Notes: generated by a model from the sequence alone, not told the origin. Positions 1 to 7,122 are shown, counted from the first letter of the stretch. The stretch is 8,730 nucleotides of DNA from CAZOWW01 sp964583765 (GCA_964583765.1 CAZOWW010000180.1:1-8730); one strand, 5' to 3'. Numbers and translations: made by a program.

Positions 1-989
1 CGGAGGAGGGACCGCCATCCACTGGCGCTCGTCCTTCTACCCGGCGCGGCGGGGGACCGGTACGGAGAGGGCCAGGACGGCCCCGGAGCCGCCGGAAGTC
101 CCGGGCCCGAGGATCGCGTCGCGTCGGGGAGGGTGGTGTCCGCCCGACGTGCGGCGACGGATCCCGCCGAGCCTGGCTGGGAGACGCCCTGGCCTGGCTG
201 AGGGACGCCGGAGTCTGGCTGACCGGCTTCCGCGCCTGGCTGAAGGCCGCTCGGGCCACGGCCAGTCTCGCGAACCGGGTCGAACAGCCCTCGCAGCGGG
301 CCGCCGGGCCTCGCCGTCGTGGTCCCGGGCGAGGCCGAGGTGCCTGAAGCGCCATCCGCAGAGCCGGCAGAGGTGCCGGGGGCGCCATCCGCAGAGCCGG
401 CAGAGGTGCCGGGGGCTGGCGCGGCGGAAGCGCCGGGATCGGACGCGGCGGAAGCGCCGACGGCAGAGCCGGCCGGACTCGCGCCGGATGTCGCACGTCC
501 CCGTGGCGACGCCGATCCTTCGGCTGCGGAATCGGGATCGCCCGCGGGGGCGCGGAAGATCTCGGGCCGGGTCGCTCCTGCCGAGGGTTCCGACGGCGCC
601 GGCGCTCCAGCGGTGGGCGCGGGTGCGGGAGTAGGAGCGGACGCAGCCGGTGCGGGAGTGGGTGCGGTGGACGCGGCGGGAGCGGGTGCAGCGGCTGGTG
701 CCCCGGCGGATTCCGTGGGTCGGGATGCGGCGAAGAGCGCCTGCGGTGCGGGGGCCTCGGCGGCGGGGGCCGTCCGGGCGGCGGAAGGCATGGAGGACGG
801 TGCCGGCGGCAAGGCCTCTGCGGGGGCCTCGCCCGTGCGCGCGTCGGGATCGGCGGTGGCGGTGGCGCTGGCCGGCACCTCGGGCTCGCCGGGTTCCGCG
901 GCGACCGGTCGTTCTGAGGACCCGGAACCCGCCTCGTCGGGAGGCACGACGAAGAAAGGGTTTCGCTCCGGTGAGTCCTGCTCGTGCAT
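1..989 (-). CDS. N-terminal part of a long Pro/Ala/Ser-rich disordered protein (possibly a MinD/ParA-like ATPase), partial
   Basis: Minus-strand frame open from ATG (989-987) to the left edge: 329 codons with no stop. It starts MHEQDSPERNPFFVVPPDEA, and nearly all the rest is Ala, Pro, Ser, Gly and Thr with acidic residues, so it is predicted to be disordered, cytoplasmic and without membrane segments. Third codon positions are strongly G/C, unlike the other frames here, which give Arg-rich translations. An 11-residue unit (PGTSAGSADGA) is repeated exactly in tandem, with a degenerate third copy, followed by a Gln-Pro-Gly-rich stretch. The visible part ends in a basic segment with GWRSLL. A long disordered N-terminus leading into a basic Gly-Trp-Arg segment is known from actinobacterial MinD/ParA-like ATPases such as the EspI type, so that is my best guess, but no ATPase motif lies inside the window. 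A weak Shine-Dalgarno GGAAGA (1006-1001) sits 11 bases upstream. The coding call is fairly sure; the function is not. Confidence 0.72.
   Translation of the reverse strand, partial: MHEQDSPERNPFFVVPPDEAGSGSSERPVAAEPGEPEVPASATATADPDARTGEAPAEALPPAPSSMPSAARTAPAAEAPAPQALFAASRPTESAGAPAAAPAPAASTAPTPAPAASAPTPAPAPTAGAPAPSEPSAGATRPEIFRAPAGDPDSAAEGSASPRGRATSGASPAGSAVGASAASDPGASAAPAPGTSAGSADGAPGTSAGSADGASGTSASPGTTTARPGGPLRGLFDPVRETGRGPSGLQPGAEAGQPDSGVPQPGQGVSQPGSAGSVAARRADTTLPDATRSSGPGLPAAPGPSWPSPYRSPAAPGRRTSASGWRSLL
349..414. repeat. Perfect 33-bp tandem duplication inside the left-edge gene
   Basis: Bases 349-381 and 382-414 are identical 33-bp units (first bases GCGCCATCCGCAGAGCC). The period is eleven codons, so on the minus strand it encodes the 11-residue unit PGTSAGSADGA twice without disturbing the frame. 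A degenerate third copy follows in the protein, at lower coordinates. The exact identity suggests a recent slippage or unequal-recombination event. Confidence 0.9.
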
Positions 990-1511
990 GAATAGGGCCG
1001 TCTTCCGTGTCCGTGAACCGCTTCCTGACAGTGCCGCCGCCGCAGCGTACTGGGTGGCGTGGATCGGCCGATGGCCATTGCGCCTCCTCTCCCTTCGGCG
1101 GACACGCAGTGTTACTTGATTCGAGCTCAGGGATGGCGGAGGGTGCCGGTGAGGGCACTGAGCAGTGTGCTCGGCGCCTGTGGCGTTACCCCGGTGGAGC
1201 GGGCTCCCCTAGGCCAGGGCTCTGCCCACGTCGTTCGCCGTGCGAGACGCCCGGTCCTGCCAGGACATGGTGCGCATGCCGCGGAAGGCCCTCGTGACGG
1301 CAGGAATCCGCCGCGGCGGTATGAATAGGACCGGTCTCGATCGTCGGTTTTCAGGACTTTCGGTGTCGTCGGGATCCTGAGTCCCCGGCGGCCGGATCGT
1401 CGTCCCTGCGCGATCCGGGATGTCCGGTCCGAGATACCCGGTCCGGGATGCCGGGGACGAGAGCTCCTCTGTGCGAGGGGACGTCGTCATTCGGGAGACG
1501 GAGGGGAACAC
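990..1511. other. Divergent intergenic region without a supported gene
   Basis: A 522-base gap between the minus-strand left-edge gene and the plus-strand membrane-protein gene, so it should hold both promoters. Short open frames cross it on both strands, but their translations are Arg/Pro-rich or lack domains and good start signals, so I call none. Visible structure: a relatively AT-rich patch near 1108-1122, a pair of ATGAATAGGRCCG words (988-1000 and 1321-1333), and near-repeats around TCCGGGATG (1414-1422 and 1442-1450). I cannot place a convincing -35/-10 pair, and I see no riboswitch or tRNA-like fold. Confidence 0.5.
1500..1506 (+). promoter_or_regulatory. Shine-Dalgarno for the 891-residue membrane protein
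   Basis: GGAGGGG lies five bases before the ATG at 1512, a strong ribosome binding site that fixes this start. An additional GGAGA lies just upstream at 1494-1498. Confidence 0.75.
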
Positions 1512-4187
1512 ATGTCCGGTTCGTCGCGGCGCTCGCGACGCCGTGTCGTCGTGAGCACGGTCCTGCTCGCCGTGCTGGCCTTCGCGGTCGGTTGGGCTCG
1601 CGGCACGTCACGACCCGAGGATCTCTCGGACCTGGGCACGGCCCGATGCAGTGTGCGGGCCGGAGCGAGTCTGCGGCAGACGGTGGTCGTGCACCCCGGG
1701 GCCCACCCGGTGAGCCTGCAGTCCACCACCGTGGTGCGGGTACCCGCGAGCACTCCCGAGGCCGTCGTACTCCGGGAGGTGCGGGCCGGTTCCCAGGAAA
1801 GGGCCGCCGCACGGCGCTGCCTCTTCGGTGATGCCACCGGTGCGCTCGACGTCCACCGCGATGGTCCGGATCTGGTGCTCACCCAACATGATCCCTACCT
1901 GCCGTGGACCGTGTGGCAGGTCGCGGGGGTCGAGCGGGACCAGGTTCGCCTGTCGGTGCCCGGGTTCCGCCGTCCCGCGCCGTCCGACGGAGACGTCTCC
2001 GCCCGTTCCGGGTTGCTCCAGGTGCCGGGAACCGAGATCACCGCCGTGCTGCAGGTGGACGGTGCCGATCCGCTCATCTCGGAGGACCCCACCAGCCGCG
2101 ACGGGTCCGACCCGGCCTGGACCTGGGTCGTGCCCGCGGCTCCGGCCGCTCCTCCGGCGGGGGCGGCCGTGGCGGGCATCCCGGAACCGCTGGAGGTCGG
2201 CGTCCCGGTGGGGTTGACCCAGGGGTTGGCCAGCATGGCCTTTCTCGAGGACCACCGGTTGCGGCTGTCCTCGGGCACGGTCGGAACCACCGTCGAGGTG
2301 CCGGTGTCGTCCCTGTTCGGCTGGCTGTCCGTCCTGGCCATCGTGGGGACGGTACTGCTGGCGCTCTTCCGCTGGCTGCCGCGGGTGCAGCCCGGGGCAC
2401 GACGGCGGGCGGTGCTCGTCGCGCTGCCCATGCTGCCGTTGGTGGTGCGACTCGACGGCGCGGGGACGGCGTCGTCGGACGGGCTCGGTCCGGACGTGTG
2501 GGGGCAGGCTCTCCTGGTCACGCTGGTGTTCGGGGGTACCGCCGCTGCGGCGTGGCCGGTCACCCGACGTCAGGTCGGTCGGGCGGATGGGGCATCGGCC
2601 CTGGGCGTTCCGGTTCGTTGGTGGTGGATATCGTCCGCGGCGGTCCTGCTCCTCGCGGGTGGGCTCGTCGTCGGAGGGCTGCTCGGGGGTGGGGAGTTCC
2701 TCGTCGCCGCGCTCGGGGCCGGGGCCGCCCTCGCCGCGGTCGGTCTGGCCGTGGCCCTCTCCGCCCTGCCGGCACGGTGCGCGAGATTCCCCCTGCCGGA
2801 GGGCCGTCCCGGTGCTCCGCCTCCACCCGAGGGCCGTCCCGATGCCCTGACCGGTCCGCCGGTGGCAGGTGTGGGGGGTGGCGGATCGGGTGCGCCCGTG
2901 CTCGCCGAGACCGGCGCTGTTCCCGAGGTCCATGGACCGGCCGTGGGGGGGTCCGGACCGACGGCGGGGGAGTACGGACCGGCCACCTGGCGTCCCCGGG
3001 CGTCCCCGTCGGTGGCCGCGCTGCACCCCTGGGCGGTGTGGGCGTTGCGGCGGTGTCGGGTCGTCGGGTTCCTGGCCGCCACCCTGCTGGTGCTCGCCGC
3101 CGGTTCCTACTCGGCGGGGATGCTCGGGGGGTCCTTCCGCGCCGGCCTGCCGCCGTTGCCCGGGCAGGCGGACCAGCGGCGGGCGCTCGCCCGGATCGTC
3201 GGGGACATCGGGGACCAGCTGGTCTACCTCCCGGTCGCGCTGACCACGGTGGTGGCCGTGGTCGTGCTGGCCTGGGCCGTCACGACGGTCGCCCGCGTGC
3301 AGACGCTGTCGCGGGCCGGGGTCTTCTGCGCGGGCTTCGCCTGGGCCGTCGTCGCGGGTCCCGCTGATCTCGTCGCGTTCGGCACCGGCATCTCGGCGGG
3401 GGCCTGGTTGCTCGCTCTGTTGGTCGGCCGCGCCGTGCGCCCGGCGCTCGACGGCGGTCGCGGGAACAGCGAGCGCGAGAACGCTGACCGTGCGGACGGT
3501 GACCGTGCCCACGGCGCTCCGGTGAGCCCCACGTCGGCACAGGTCGCTGCCGTGCTCCAGGCGGGGCCGACCGGCACCGTGGGTGGCGACCTGCGCGTGT
3601 CCATCGGGCTGGCGGCCCTGCTCTCGGTCGTGCCTGTCTCCTTCGTCTTCTGGGGCACTCTGACCCGGCTGCCGGGACACACGATCCGACCCTCGGACGC
3701 GATCTTCGTGGTGGCCGCGCTCTTCACCGAGATCCTGCGCTGGCTGCTGACGGGCTGGGTCTACGGTCTGCTGCACCGGCGCCTTCCCGGGGCGATCGGT
3801 CCGGTCAAGGCAATGGTGCTTCTGGCGTGCTGGTTCGCGGCGGCCGTGCCGGTGGAGATCGTCAACCGCTGGAGCGGGGCGGGCAGCGGGCGGGTGTGGG
3901 TGTTCCCGGGACTGCAGTTGGCCGTGTTCCTGTTCGCCCTGTCGGTGCTCCACGACCTCGTCACCGTCCACGAGCACGCCGCGGCCCGGCGCTGGCCCTC
4001 GGTCAACGACGCCCTGCAGGCCGGGTACCGCATCCAGAGCACGCGCCACCTGATCGCCTACCTCGTGCCTCCGCTGCTCACGGTGATCGCGATCGGGCAG
4101 CAGGTCGTCGCCGGGACGGGGATCGACTTCGTGAAGAGCCTCCTCGCCGGGGTGCCCACGTTGACCAACTTCGGTGGTGGAGGCTGA
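1512..4187 (+). CDS. Large polytopic membrane protein of unknown function, 891 aa
   Basis: I do not recognise a characterised family. Residues 1-11 are basic and are followed by a hydrophobic signal anchor (about 11-28). Residues about 30-265 form a predicted extracytoplasmic domain, beta-like in composition, with two cysteines (46 and 103). The body has about 14 further hydrophobic segments: near 268-288, 299-313, 331-349, 371-391, 396-418, 516-533, 571-592, 602-639 (probably two), 697-714, 729-752, 766-784, 798-816 and 846-867. Two low-complexity linkers break it: Gly/Pro-rich 425-500 and a charged loop 643-675. The C-terminal third is the least repetitive part, with FTEILRWLLTGWVYGLLHRR near 738-757 and EIVNRW near 782-787, and may be the functional core. 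No ATPase, glycosyltransferase or protease motif is evident. Size and layout faintly recall the DUF6185 proteins annotated in streptomycetes, but that is memory, not evidence. It has its own ribosome binding site and is followed by the twin-box region, so it may be monocistronic. Confidence 0.88.
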   Translation: MSGSSRRSRRRVVVSTVLLAVLAFAVGWARGTSRPEDLSDLGTARCSVRAGASLRQTVVVHPGAHPVSLQSTTVVRVPASTPEAVVLREVRAGSQERAAARRCLFGDATGALDVHRDGPDLVLTQHDPYLPWTVWQVAGVERDQVRLSVPGFRRPAPSDGDVSARSGLLQVPGTEITAVLQVDGADPLISEDPTSRDGSDPAWTWVVPAAPAAPPAGAAVAGIPEPLEVGVPVGLTQGLASMAFLEDHRLRLSSGTVGTTVEVPVSSLFGWLSVLAIVGTVLLALFRWLPRVQPGARRRAVLVALPMLPLVVRLDGAGTASSDGLGPDVWGQALLVTLVFGGTAAAAWPVTRRQVGRADGASALGVPVRWWWISSAAVLLLAGGLVVGGLLGGGEFLVAALGAGAALAAVGLAVALSALPARCARFPLPEGRPGAPPPPEGRPDALTGPPVAGVGGGGSGAPVLAETGAVPEVHGPAVGGSGPTAGEYGPATWRPRASPSVAALHPWAVWALRRCRVVGFLAATLLVLAAGSYSAGMLGGSFRAGLPPLPGQADQRRALARIVGDIGDQLVYLPVALTTVVAVVVLAWAVTTVARVQTLSRAGVFCAGFAWAVVAGPADLVAFGTGISAGAWLLALLVGRAVRPALDGGRGNSERENADRADGDRAHGAPVSPTSAQVAAVLQAGPTGTVGGDLRVSIGLAALLSVVPVSFVFWGTLTRLPGHTIRPSDAIFVVAALFTEILRWLLTGWVYGLLHRRLPGAIGPVKAMVLLACWFAAAVPVEIVNRWSGAGSGRVWVFPGLQLAVFLFALSVLHDLVTVHEHAAARRWPSVNDALQAGYRIQSTRHLIAYLVPPLLTVIAIGQQVVAGTGIDFVKSLLAGVPTLTNFGGGG

Positions 4188-4194
4188 GCCGGTT

Positions 4195-4245
4195 ACCCGT
4201 TCGGGTGCCACATCTGTCCGGGTGGTTTGCGACACCCGAACGGGT
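4195..4245. promoter_or_regulatory. Twin ACCCG-WW-CGGGT boxes forming a 13-bp inverted repeat
   Basis: ACCCGTTCGGGTG (4195-4207) is the exact reverse complement of CACCCGAACGGGT (4233-4245), with 25 bases between. Each arm is itself a dyad: ACCCG, two A/T bases, CGGGT, centred at 4200.5 and 4239.5 (39 bp apart). It begins eight bases after the TGA of the membrane-protein gene. It can be read as a long-stem terminator for that gene (no T-tract follows, which is common in actinobacteria) or as two operator sites for one dimeric regulator upstream of the acyl-CoA ligase gene. The internal dyad symmetry of each arm favours the operator reading, but both may apply. Confidence 0.6.
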
Positions 4246-4268
4246 GAACAGTCCGGCCCGGACCTGGC

Positions 4269-4292
4269 GTAACCTACGCGTGCGTAGGTTAC
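4269..4292. promoter_or_regulatory. Perfect TetR-type operator palindrome upstream of the acyl-CoA ligase
   Basis: Two perfect 11-bp arms (GTAACCTACGC and its reverse complement) flank a central GT, 24 bp in total. It lies eight bases upstream of the Shine-Dalgarno and 22 bases before the GTG start, so a bound dimer would cover the likely promoter or transcription start. Length, symmetry and position fit TetR-family operators, which often control acyl-CoA ligase and beta-oxidation genes in actinobacteria. TAGGTT or TAACCT inside it could serve as the -10 element, but I see no clear -35. The cognate regulator cannot be named from the window. Confidence 0.8.
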
Positions 4293-4300
4293 GTTGACGT

Positions 4301-4308
4301 GGAGGTGA
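4301..4308 (+). promoter_or_regulatory. Shine-Dalgarno for the acyl-CoA ligase
   Basis: GGAGGTGA, near-perfect complementarity to the 16S rRNA tail, six bases before the GTG at 4315. It decides the GTG start. Confidence 0.85.
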
Positions 4309-4314
4309 TCGCCG

Positions 4315-6120
4315 GTGACCACCCGCGAACCTGCCGAGCACGACCGACCCTGGCTGGCGAGCTACGCCGAGGGCGTGCCGGCGGATGTGGACGTCCCCGA
4401 GGTCAGCCTTCCGGTGATCTTCGAGCGGGCAGTCCGCCACCACGCACGTCGACCCGCCATGGACTTCTTCGGCGCGGCGACGTCCTACCGGGAGCTCGGG
4501 GACCAGGTCGCCCGCGCGGCCGGGGCCCTGCACGCCGTGGGTGTGCGGGCGGGGGACCGGGTCGCCCTCGTCCTGCCGAACTGCCCGCAGCACGTCGTGG
4601 CCTTCTACGCGGTGTTGCGCCTGGGCGCGGTGGTCGTCGAGCACAATCCCCTGTACACGGCCGAGGAACTGGAACGCCAGCTCGTCGACCACGGCGCGAC
4701 GGTCGCCGTCAGCTGGGGCCCGGGTGCCGAGACCCTGCGTGCGCTGGGTGAGCGGGTGCCGGTGCGGACGATCATCGCGGTGGACGTCGCACGCGCCCTG
4801 CCGCTGTCCCGACGCCTGGCCCTGCGCGCACCTGTCCCGGCGGCCCGTGCCGCCCGTGCCCAACTGCGGGCCCGGCCGCGCCCCGGCATCCTCGACTGGG
4901 ACCGCCTCGTACGCGACGCCGCCCCGCTGCCGTCGACGGTCCCGGTGCCCGACGTCCACGACGTGGCGCTGCTGCAGTACACGGGTGGCACCACGGGAAT
5001 CCCCAAGGGCGCGGTGCTGACCCATCGGAACCTGCTCGCCAACACGAGCCAGGGGCGGGCCTGGGTGCCGGGTCTGCGGGACGGCGAGGAGACGGTCCTC
5101 GCGGTGCTCCCGTTCTTCCACGCCTTCGGTCTCACCCTGTGCCTGACCTTCTCGATCTCGATCGGGGCGCGCCTGGTCCTGCTGCCCCGGTTCGACGTGG
5201 GGCAGGCGCTCGCCGCGGTGCGTCGCTGCCCGCCCACCTTCGTGCCCGCCGTGCCGCCCGTCTACCGCAAGCTCGCCGAGGCGGCACGCCGACGCGGGGT
5301 GGACCTGGGCTCGGTCCGCTACGGGATCAGCGGGGCGATGTCCCTGCCTCCGGAGGTCGTGCGGGACTGGGAACAGGCCACCGGCGGCTGGCTTATCGAG
5401 GGGTACGGACTCACCGAGACCTCCCCGGTCGCCCTGGGCAATCCGGCCTCGGGCAGCCGGCGGCCGGGCACCGTGGGGGTGCCCTTCCCGTCCACCTGGA
5501 TCCGGGTGGTCGATCCGGAGGACCCCGCACACGAGGTCCCGGCCGGCGAACCCGGTGAACTGCTCGTGCGCGGGCCCCAGGTCTTCTCCGGGTACTGGAA
5601 CCGACCCGAGGAGACGGCCGCGGCGCTGCTGCCCGGGGGATGGTTGAGGACCGGGGACGTGGTCACGGTCGACACGGACGGCTTCGTGCGGATCGTGGAC
5701 CGGATCAAGGAGCTCATCATCACCGGCGGTTTCAACGTGTACCCGTCCGAGGTGGAGGACGTGTTGCGACGGCACCCGGACGTGGCCGACGTCGCCGTGC
5801 TCGGACTGGACGCCGCGCACGGTGCCGAGGAGGTCGTGGCCGCCGTGGTTCCGCGCGACGGGGCCCCGGGGGAACCGGCGGGGGAGCAGGGCGAGGGCAG
5901 GAACGGCCCGGTGGAGTTGGCCGCGGCGTTCGCGGAGCGACTGCGCAGCCACTGTCGCCAACACCTGGCCGGGTACAAGGTGCCGCGGCGCATCGTCCTG
6001 GTCGCGGATCTGCCCCGGTCGGCCCTGGGCAAGGTGAGCCGCCGAGACCTGCGGCGGCAGCTCGGTGGGCAGACGGTGACCGGGACCGCGGCCGGGATCG
6101 CACCGACGGCCGGGACCTGA
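4315..6120 (+). CDS. Long-chain fatty-acid-CoA ligase (FadD-like, ANL superfamily), 601 aa
   Basis: Cytoplasmic adenylate-forming enzyme that would activate a fatty or related carboxylic acid with ATP and then form the CoA thioester, the entry step to beta-oxidation or lipid synthesis. All core motifs are present: P-loop YTGGTTGIPKGA (residues 222-233), IEGYGLTETSP with the adenylate-contacting Thr-Glu (361-371), GWLRTGD (442-448), the hinge and CoA-domain motif from RIVDRIKE to YPSEVE (459-481), and the C-terminal catalytic lysine in SALGKVSR (Lys573). An Arg/Ala/Pro-rich segment near 160-190 before the P-loop resembles the insertion common in long-chain FadD proteins. At 601 residues it is slightly long, partly through a Gly/Glu-rich loop (515-531) and a Thr/Ala/Gly tail after 583. 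Start is GTG, fixed by the strong ribosome binding site. The operator just upstream implies TetR-type repression. Exact chain length is unknown; an aromatic-acid ligase is a less likely alternative. Confidence 0.95.
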   Translation: MTTREPAEHDRPWLASYAEGVPADVDVPEVSLPVIFERAVRHHARRPAMDFFGAATSYRELGDQVARAAGALHAVGVRAGDRVALVLPNCPQHVVAFYAVLRLGAVVVEHNPLYTAEELERQLVDHGATVAVSWGPGAETLRALGERVPVRTIIAVDVARALPLSRRLALRAPVPAARAARAQLRARPRPGILDWDRLVRDAAPLPSTVPVPDVHDVALLQYTGGTTGIPKGAVLTHRNLLANTSQGRAWVPGLRDGEETVLAVLPFFHAFGLTLCLTFSISIGARLVLLPRFDVGQALAAVRRCPPTFVPAVPPVYRKLAEAARRRGVDLGSVRYGISGAMSLPPEVVRDWEQATGGWLIEGYGLTETSPVALGNPASGSRRPGTVGVPFPSTWIRVVDPEDPAHEVPAGEPGELLVRGPQVFSGYWNRPEETAAALLPGGWLRTGDVVTVDTDGFVRIVDRIKELIITGGFNVYPSEVEDVLRRHPDVADVAVLGLDAAHGAEEVVAAVVPRDGAPGEPAGEQGEGRNGPVELAAAFAERLRSHCRQHLAGYKVPRRIVLVADLPRSALGKVSRRDLRRQLGGQTVTGTAAGIAPTAGT

Positions 6121-6145
6121 TCGCACCAGGGGCGTGGACCTGATC

Positions 6146-6168
6146 TCGCCCCGGGAGCACCCGGGCGA
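6146..6168 (+). terminator. Candidate hairpin terminator after the acyl-CoA ligase
   Basis: TCGCCCCGGG pairs with CCCGGGCGA around a four-base AGCA loop: a nine-pair, very GC-rich stem with one bulged C, starting 26 bases after the stop codon. There is no T-tract, so it is either an actinobacterial U-less terminator or an RNA-stabilising stem. Confidence 0.45.
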
Positions 6169-6270
6169 TCACGGTGGGGACACCCGGCGGGGGTCGACAT
6201 CGCGACGTCGGCGCTCCGTTCGGTGAGTGTCGTCCCGCGCGATCAGCGGCTCCCACCGGCCGGATCCCTC

Positions 6271-6276
6271 TACGAT
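6271..6276 (+). promoter_or_regulatory. -10 element TACGAT placed for leaderless transcription
   Basis: TACGAT fits the actinobacterial TANNNT -10 consensus and ends six bases before the ATG at 6283. Initiation at the usual distance would begin at or next to that ATG. No Shine-Dalgarno occurs in the 25 bases upstream, which agrees with a leaderless mRNA. No clear -35 is visible. Confidence 0.6.
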
Positions 6277-6282
6277 CGGCGC

Positions 6283-7122
6283 ATGGACTGGAGCCTGCGA
6301 GGTTGCGCCCGCCACGGGCATGCCACCTACGCTCCCGACGACTCGGAGCTCGCCGAACGCCTTCGGGCCGACACCGCGCAGGGCCCGGCCTGGCGCTGTC
6401 TGCGGTGCGGTACCTATGTACCGGGCGAGGCCCGCGGGTCGGGTCCGGCATCCGCCGCGCCGATCGTGCTCCGGGGCAAGGCTCTGCGGGAGGCGACCGT
6501 GTTGCGCCTGTTCGCGGTGGAGCGGTTCGTGCGCGCGGCGGTGCTCGGGCTGCTCGGCTATCTCGTGATCCGGTTCGAATCCTCCCAGGTGAGCCTGCAG
6601 CAGGAGTTCGAGCGGCTGATCCCCGCGGCGCGCCCGCTGGCGGGGATGTTCGACCTCAATCTGGACACCAGCCCCACGGTCGGCCGGATCCGCAGCATCC
6701 TGCACTCCAGCCCCACGACCCTGCACTGGCTGGCCGCGGCGCTGTTCGTGTACGCGGTCGTCCAGGTGGCCGAGGGCGTGGGCCTGTGGTCCCTGAAGCG
6801 TTGGGGCGAGTACCTGGCCGTGGTGGCGACCTCGGCGTTCCTGCCGGTGGAGGTGTACGAGCTCACCGAGAAGGTGACCTGGTTGCGCATCGGCGCCCTG
6901 GTGATCAACCTGCTCCTGGTGGGGTACCTCGTGGTGAGCAAACGCCTCTTCGGGCTGCGGGGCGGGGCCGCGGCCCAGCACGCCGCGAGCGCCGAGGTGT
7001 CGCTGCTGGAGGTCGAGGCATCCGCGCTCCGGGCGCACGAGCCCGCGAGCGCCGAGCCGGTGAACACCGGGCCCGTCAACACGGATCCTGCGAGCGCCGA
7101 GCCCGCGAGCACCGGTTCCTGA
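6283..7122 (+). CDS. DUF2127-type integral membrane protein with an N-terminal Cys/His cluster, 279 aa
   Basis: Resembles the actinobacterial DUF2127 membrane proteins, whose function is unknown. The start MDWSLRGCARHGHATYAPDD is typical of that group as I recall it. An in-frame GTG 60 bases upstream would add residues that look non-coding, so I use the ATG. Residues 8-42 hold Cys8-x2-His11 and Cys39-x2-Cys42 (WRCLRCG), a possible small zinc ribbon, followed by VPGEARGSGP and LRGKALREA. Hydrophobic segments lie near 76-97, 147-167, 176-195 and 203-220; the third and fourth contain FLPVEVYELTEKVT and VVSKRLFG, which look conserved. The tail after about 226 is Ala/Glu/Pro-rich with PASAEP-like repeats, probably disordered. 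It has its own putative leaderless promoter, so it need not be cotranscribed with the upstream ligase, and it converges on the transporter gene with only 32 bases between stop codons. Confidence 0.88.
   Translation: MDWSLRGCARHGHATYAPDDSELAERLRADTAQGPAWRCLRCGTYVPGEARGSGPASAAPIVLRGKALREATVLRLFAVERFVRAAVLGLLGYLVIRFESSQVSLQQEFERLIPAARPLAGMFDLNLDTSPTVGRIRSILHSSPTTLHWLAAALFVYAVVQVAEGVGLWSLKRWGEYLAVVATSAFLPVEVYELTEKVTWLRIGALVINLLLVGYLVVSKRLFGLRGGAAAQHAASAEVSLLEVEASALRAHEPASAEPVNTGPVNTDPASAEPASTGS
6985..7101 (+). repeat. Repeated GCGAGCGCCGAG words in the 3' end of the DUF2127-type gene
   Basis: The 12-base word GCGAGCGCCGAG occurs at 6985-6996, 7045-7056 and 7090-7101, with a related GCGAGCACCGG after the last. 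In frame it encodes Ala-Ser-Ala-Glu, mostly followed by Pro. This looks like slippage-generated low complexity in the disordered tail. Confidence 0.7.

Noticed and set aside
319..1119. Plus-strand open frame of 266 residues rich in Ala, Gly and Glu
   Set aside because: It mirrors the minus-strand Pro/Ala/Ser-rich gene. Its third positions are less G/C-biased, and its beginning and end match no domain. The minus frame has better codon use and a natural-looking N-terminus.
37..1158. Minus-strand open frame of 373 residues
   Set aside because: The translation is extremely Arg-rich and lacks domain-like segments. It is an out-of-frame shadow of the minus-strand gene that starts at 989.
1209..1511. 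100-residue minus-strand open frame in the divergent gap
   Set aside because: No Shine-Dalgarno or domain, biased composition, and it starts inside the ribosome binding region of the opposite gene.
4294..4299. TTGACG as a -35 box for the acyl-CoA ligase
   Set aside because: It lies only two bases before the Shine-Dalgarno, so transcription from it would start inside the coding sequence.
1608..4322. 904-residue antisense open frame opposite the membrane-protein gene
   Set aside because: Long stop-free antisense frames are expected at this GC content. The translation is Arg/Gly/His/Gln-rich with no hydrophobic core, and it spans the intergenic operator.
4078..6126. 682-residue antisense open frame opposite the acyl-CoA ligase
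   Set aside because: The ligase frame carries every family motif, and the antisense translation is low-complexity, so it is a GC-driven shadow.
6113..6145. Direct repeat GGACCTGATC at 6113-6122 and 6136-6145
   Set aside because: A ten-base match spanning the stop codon of the ligase gene, best explained by local low complexity. There is no sign of an attachment site or insertion.
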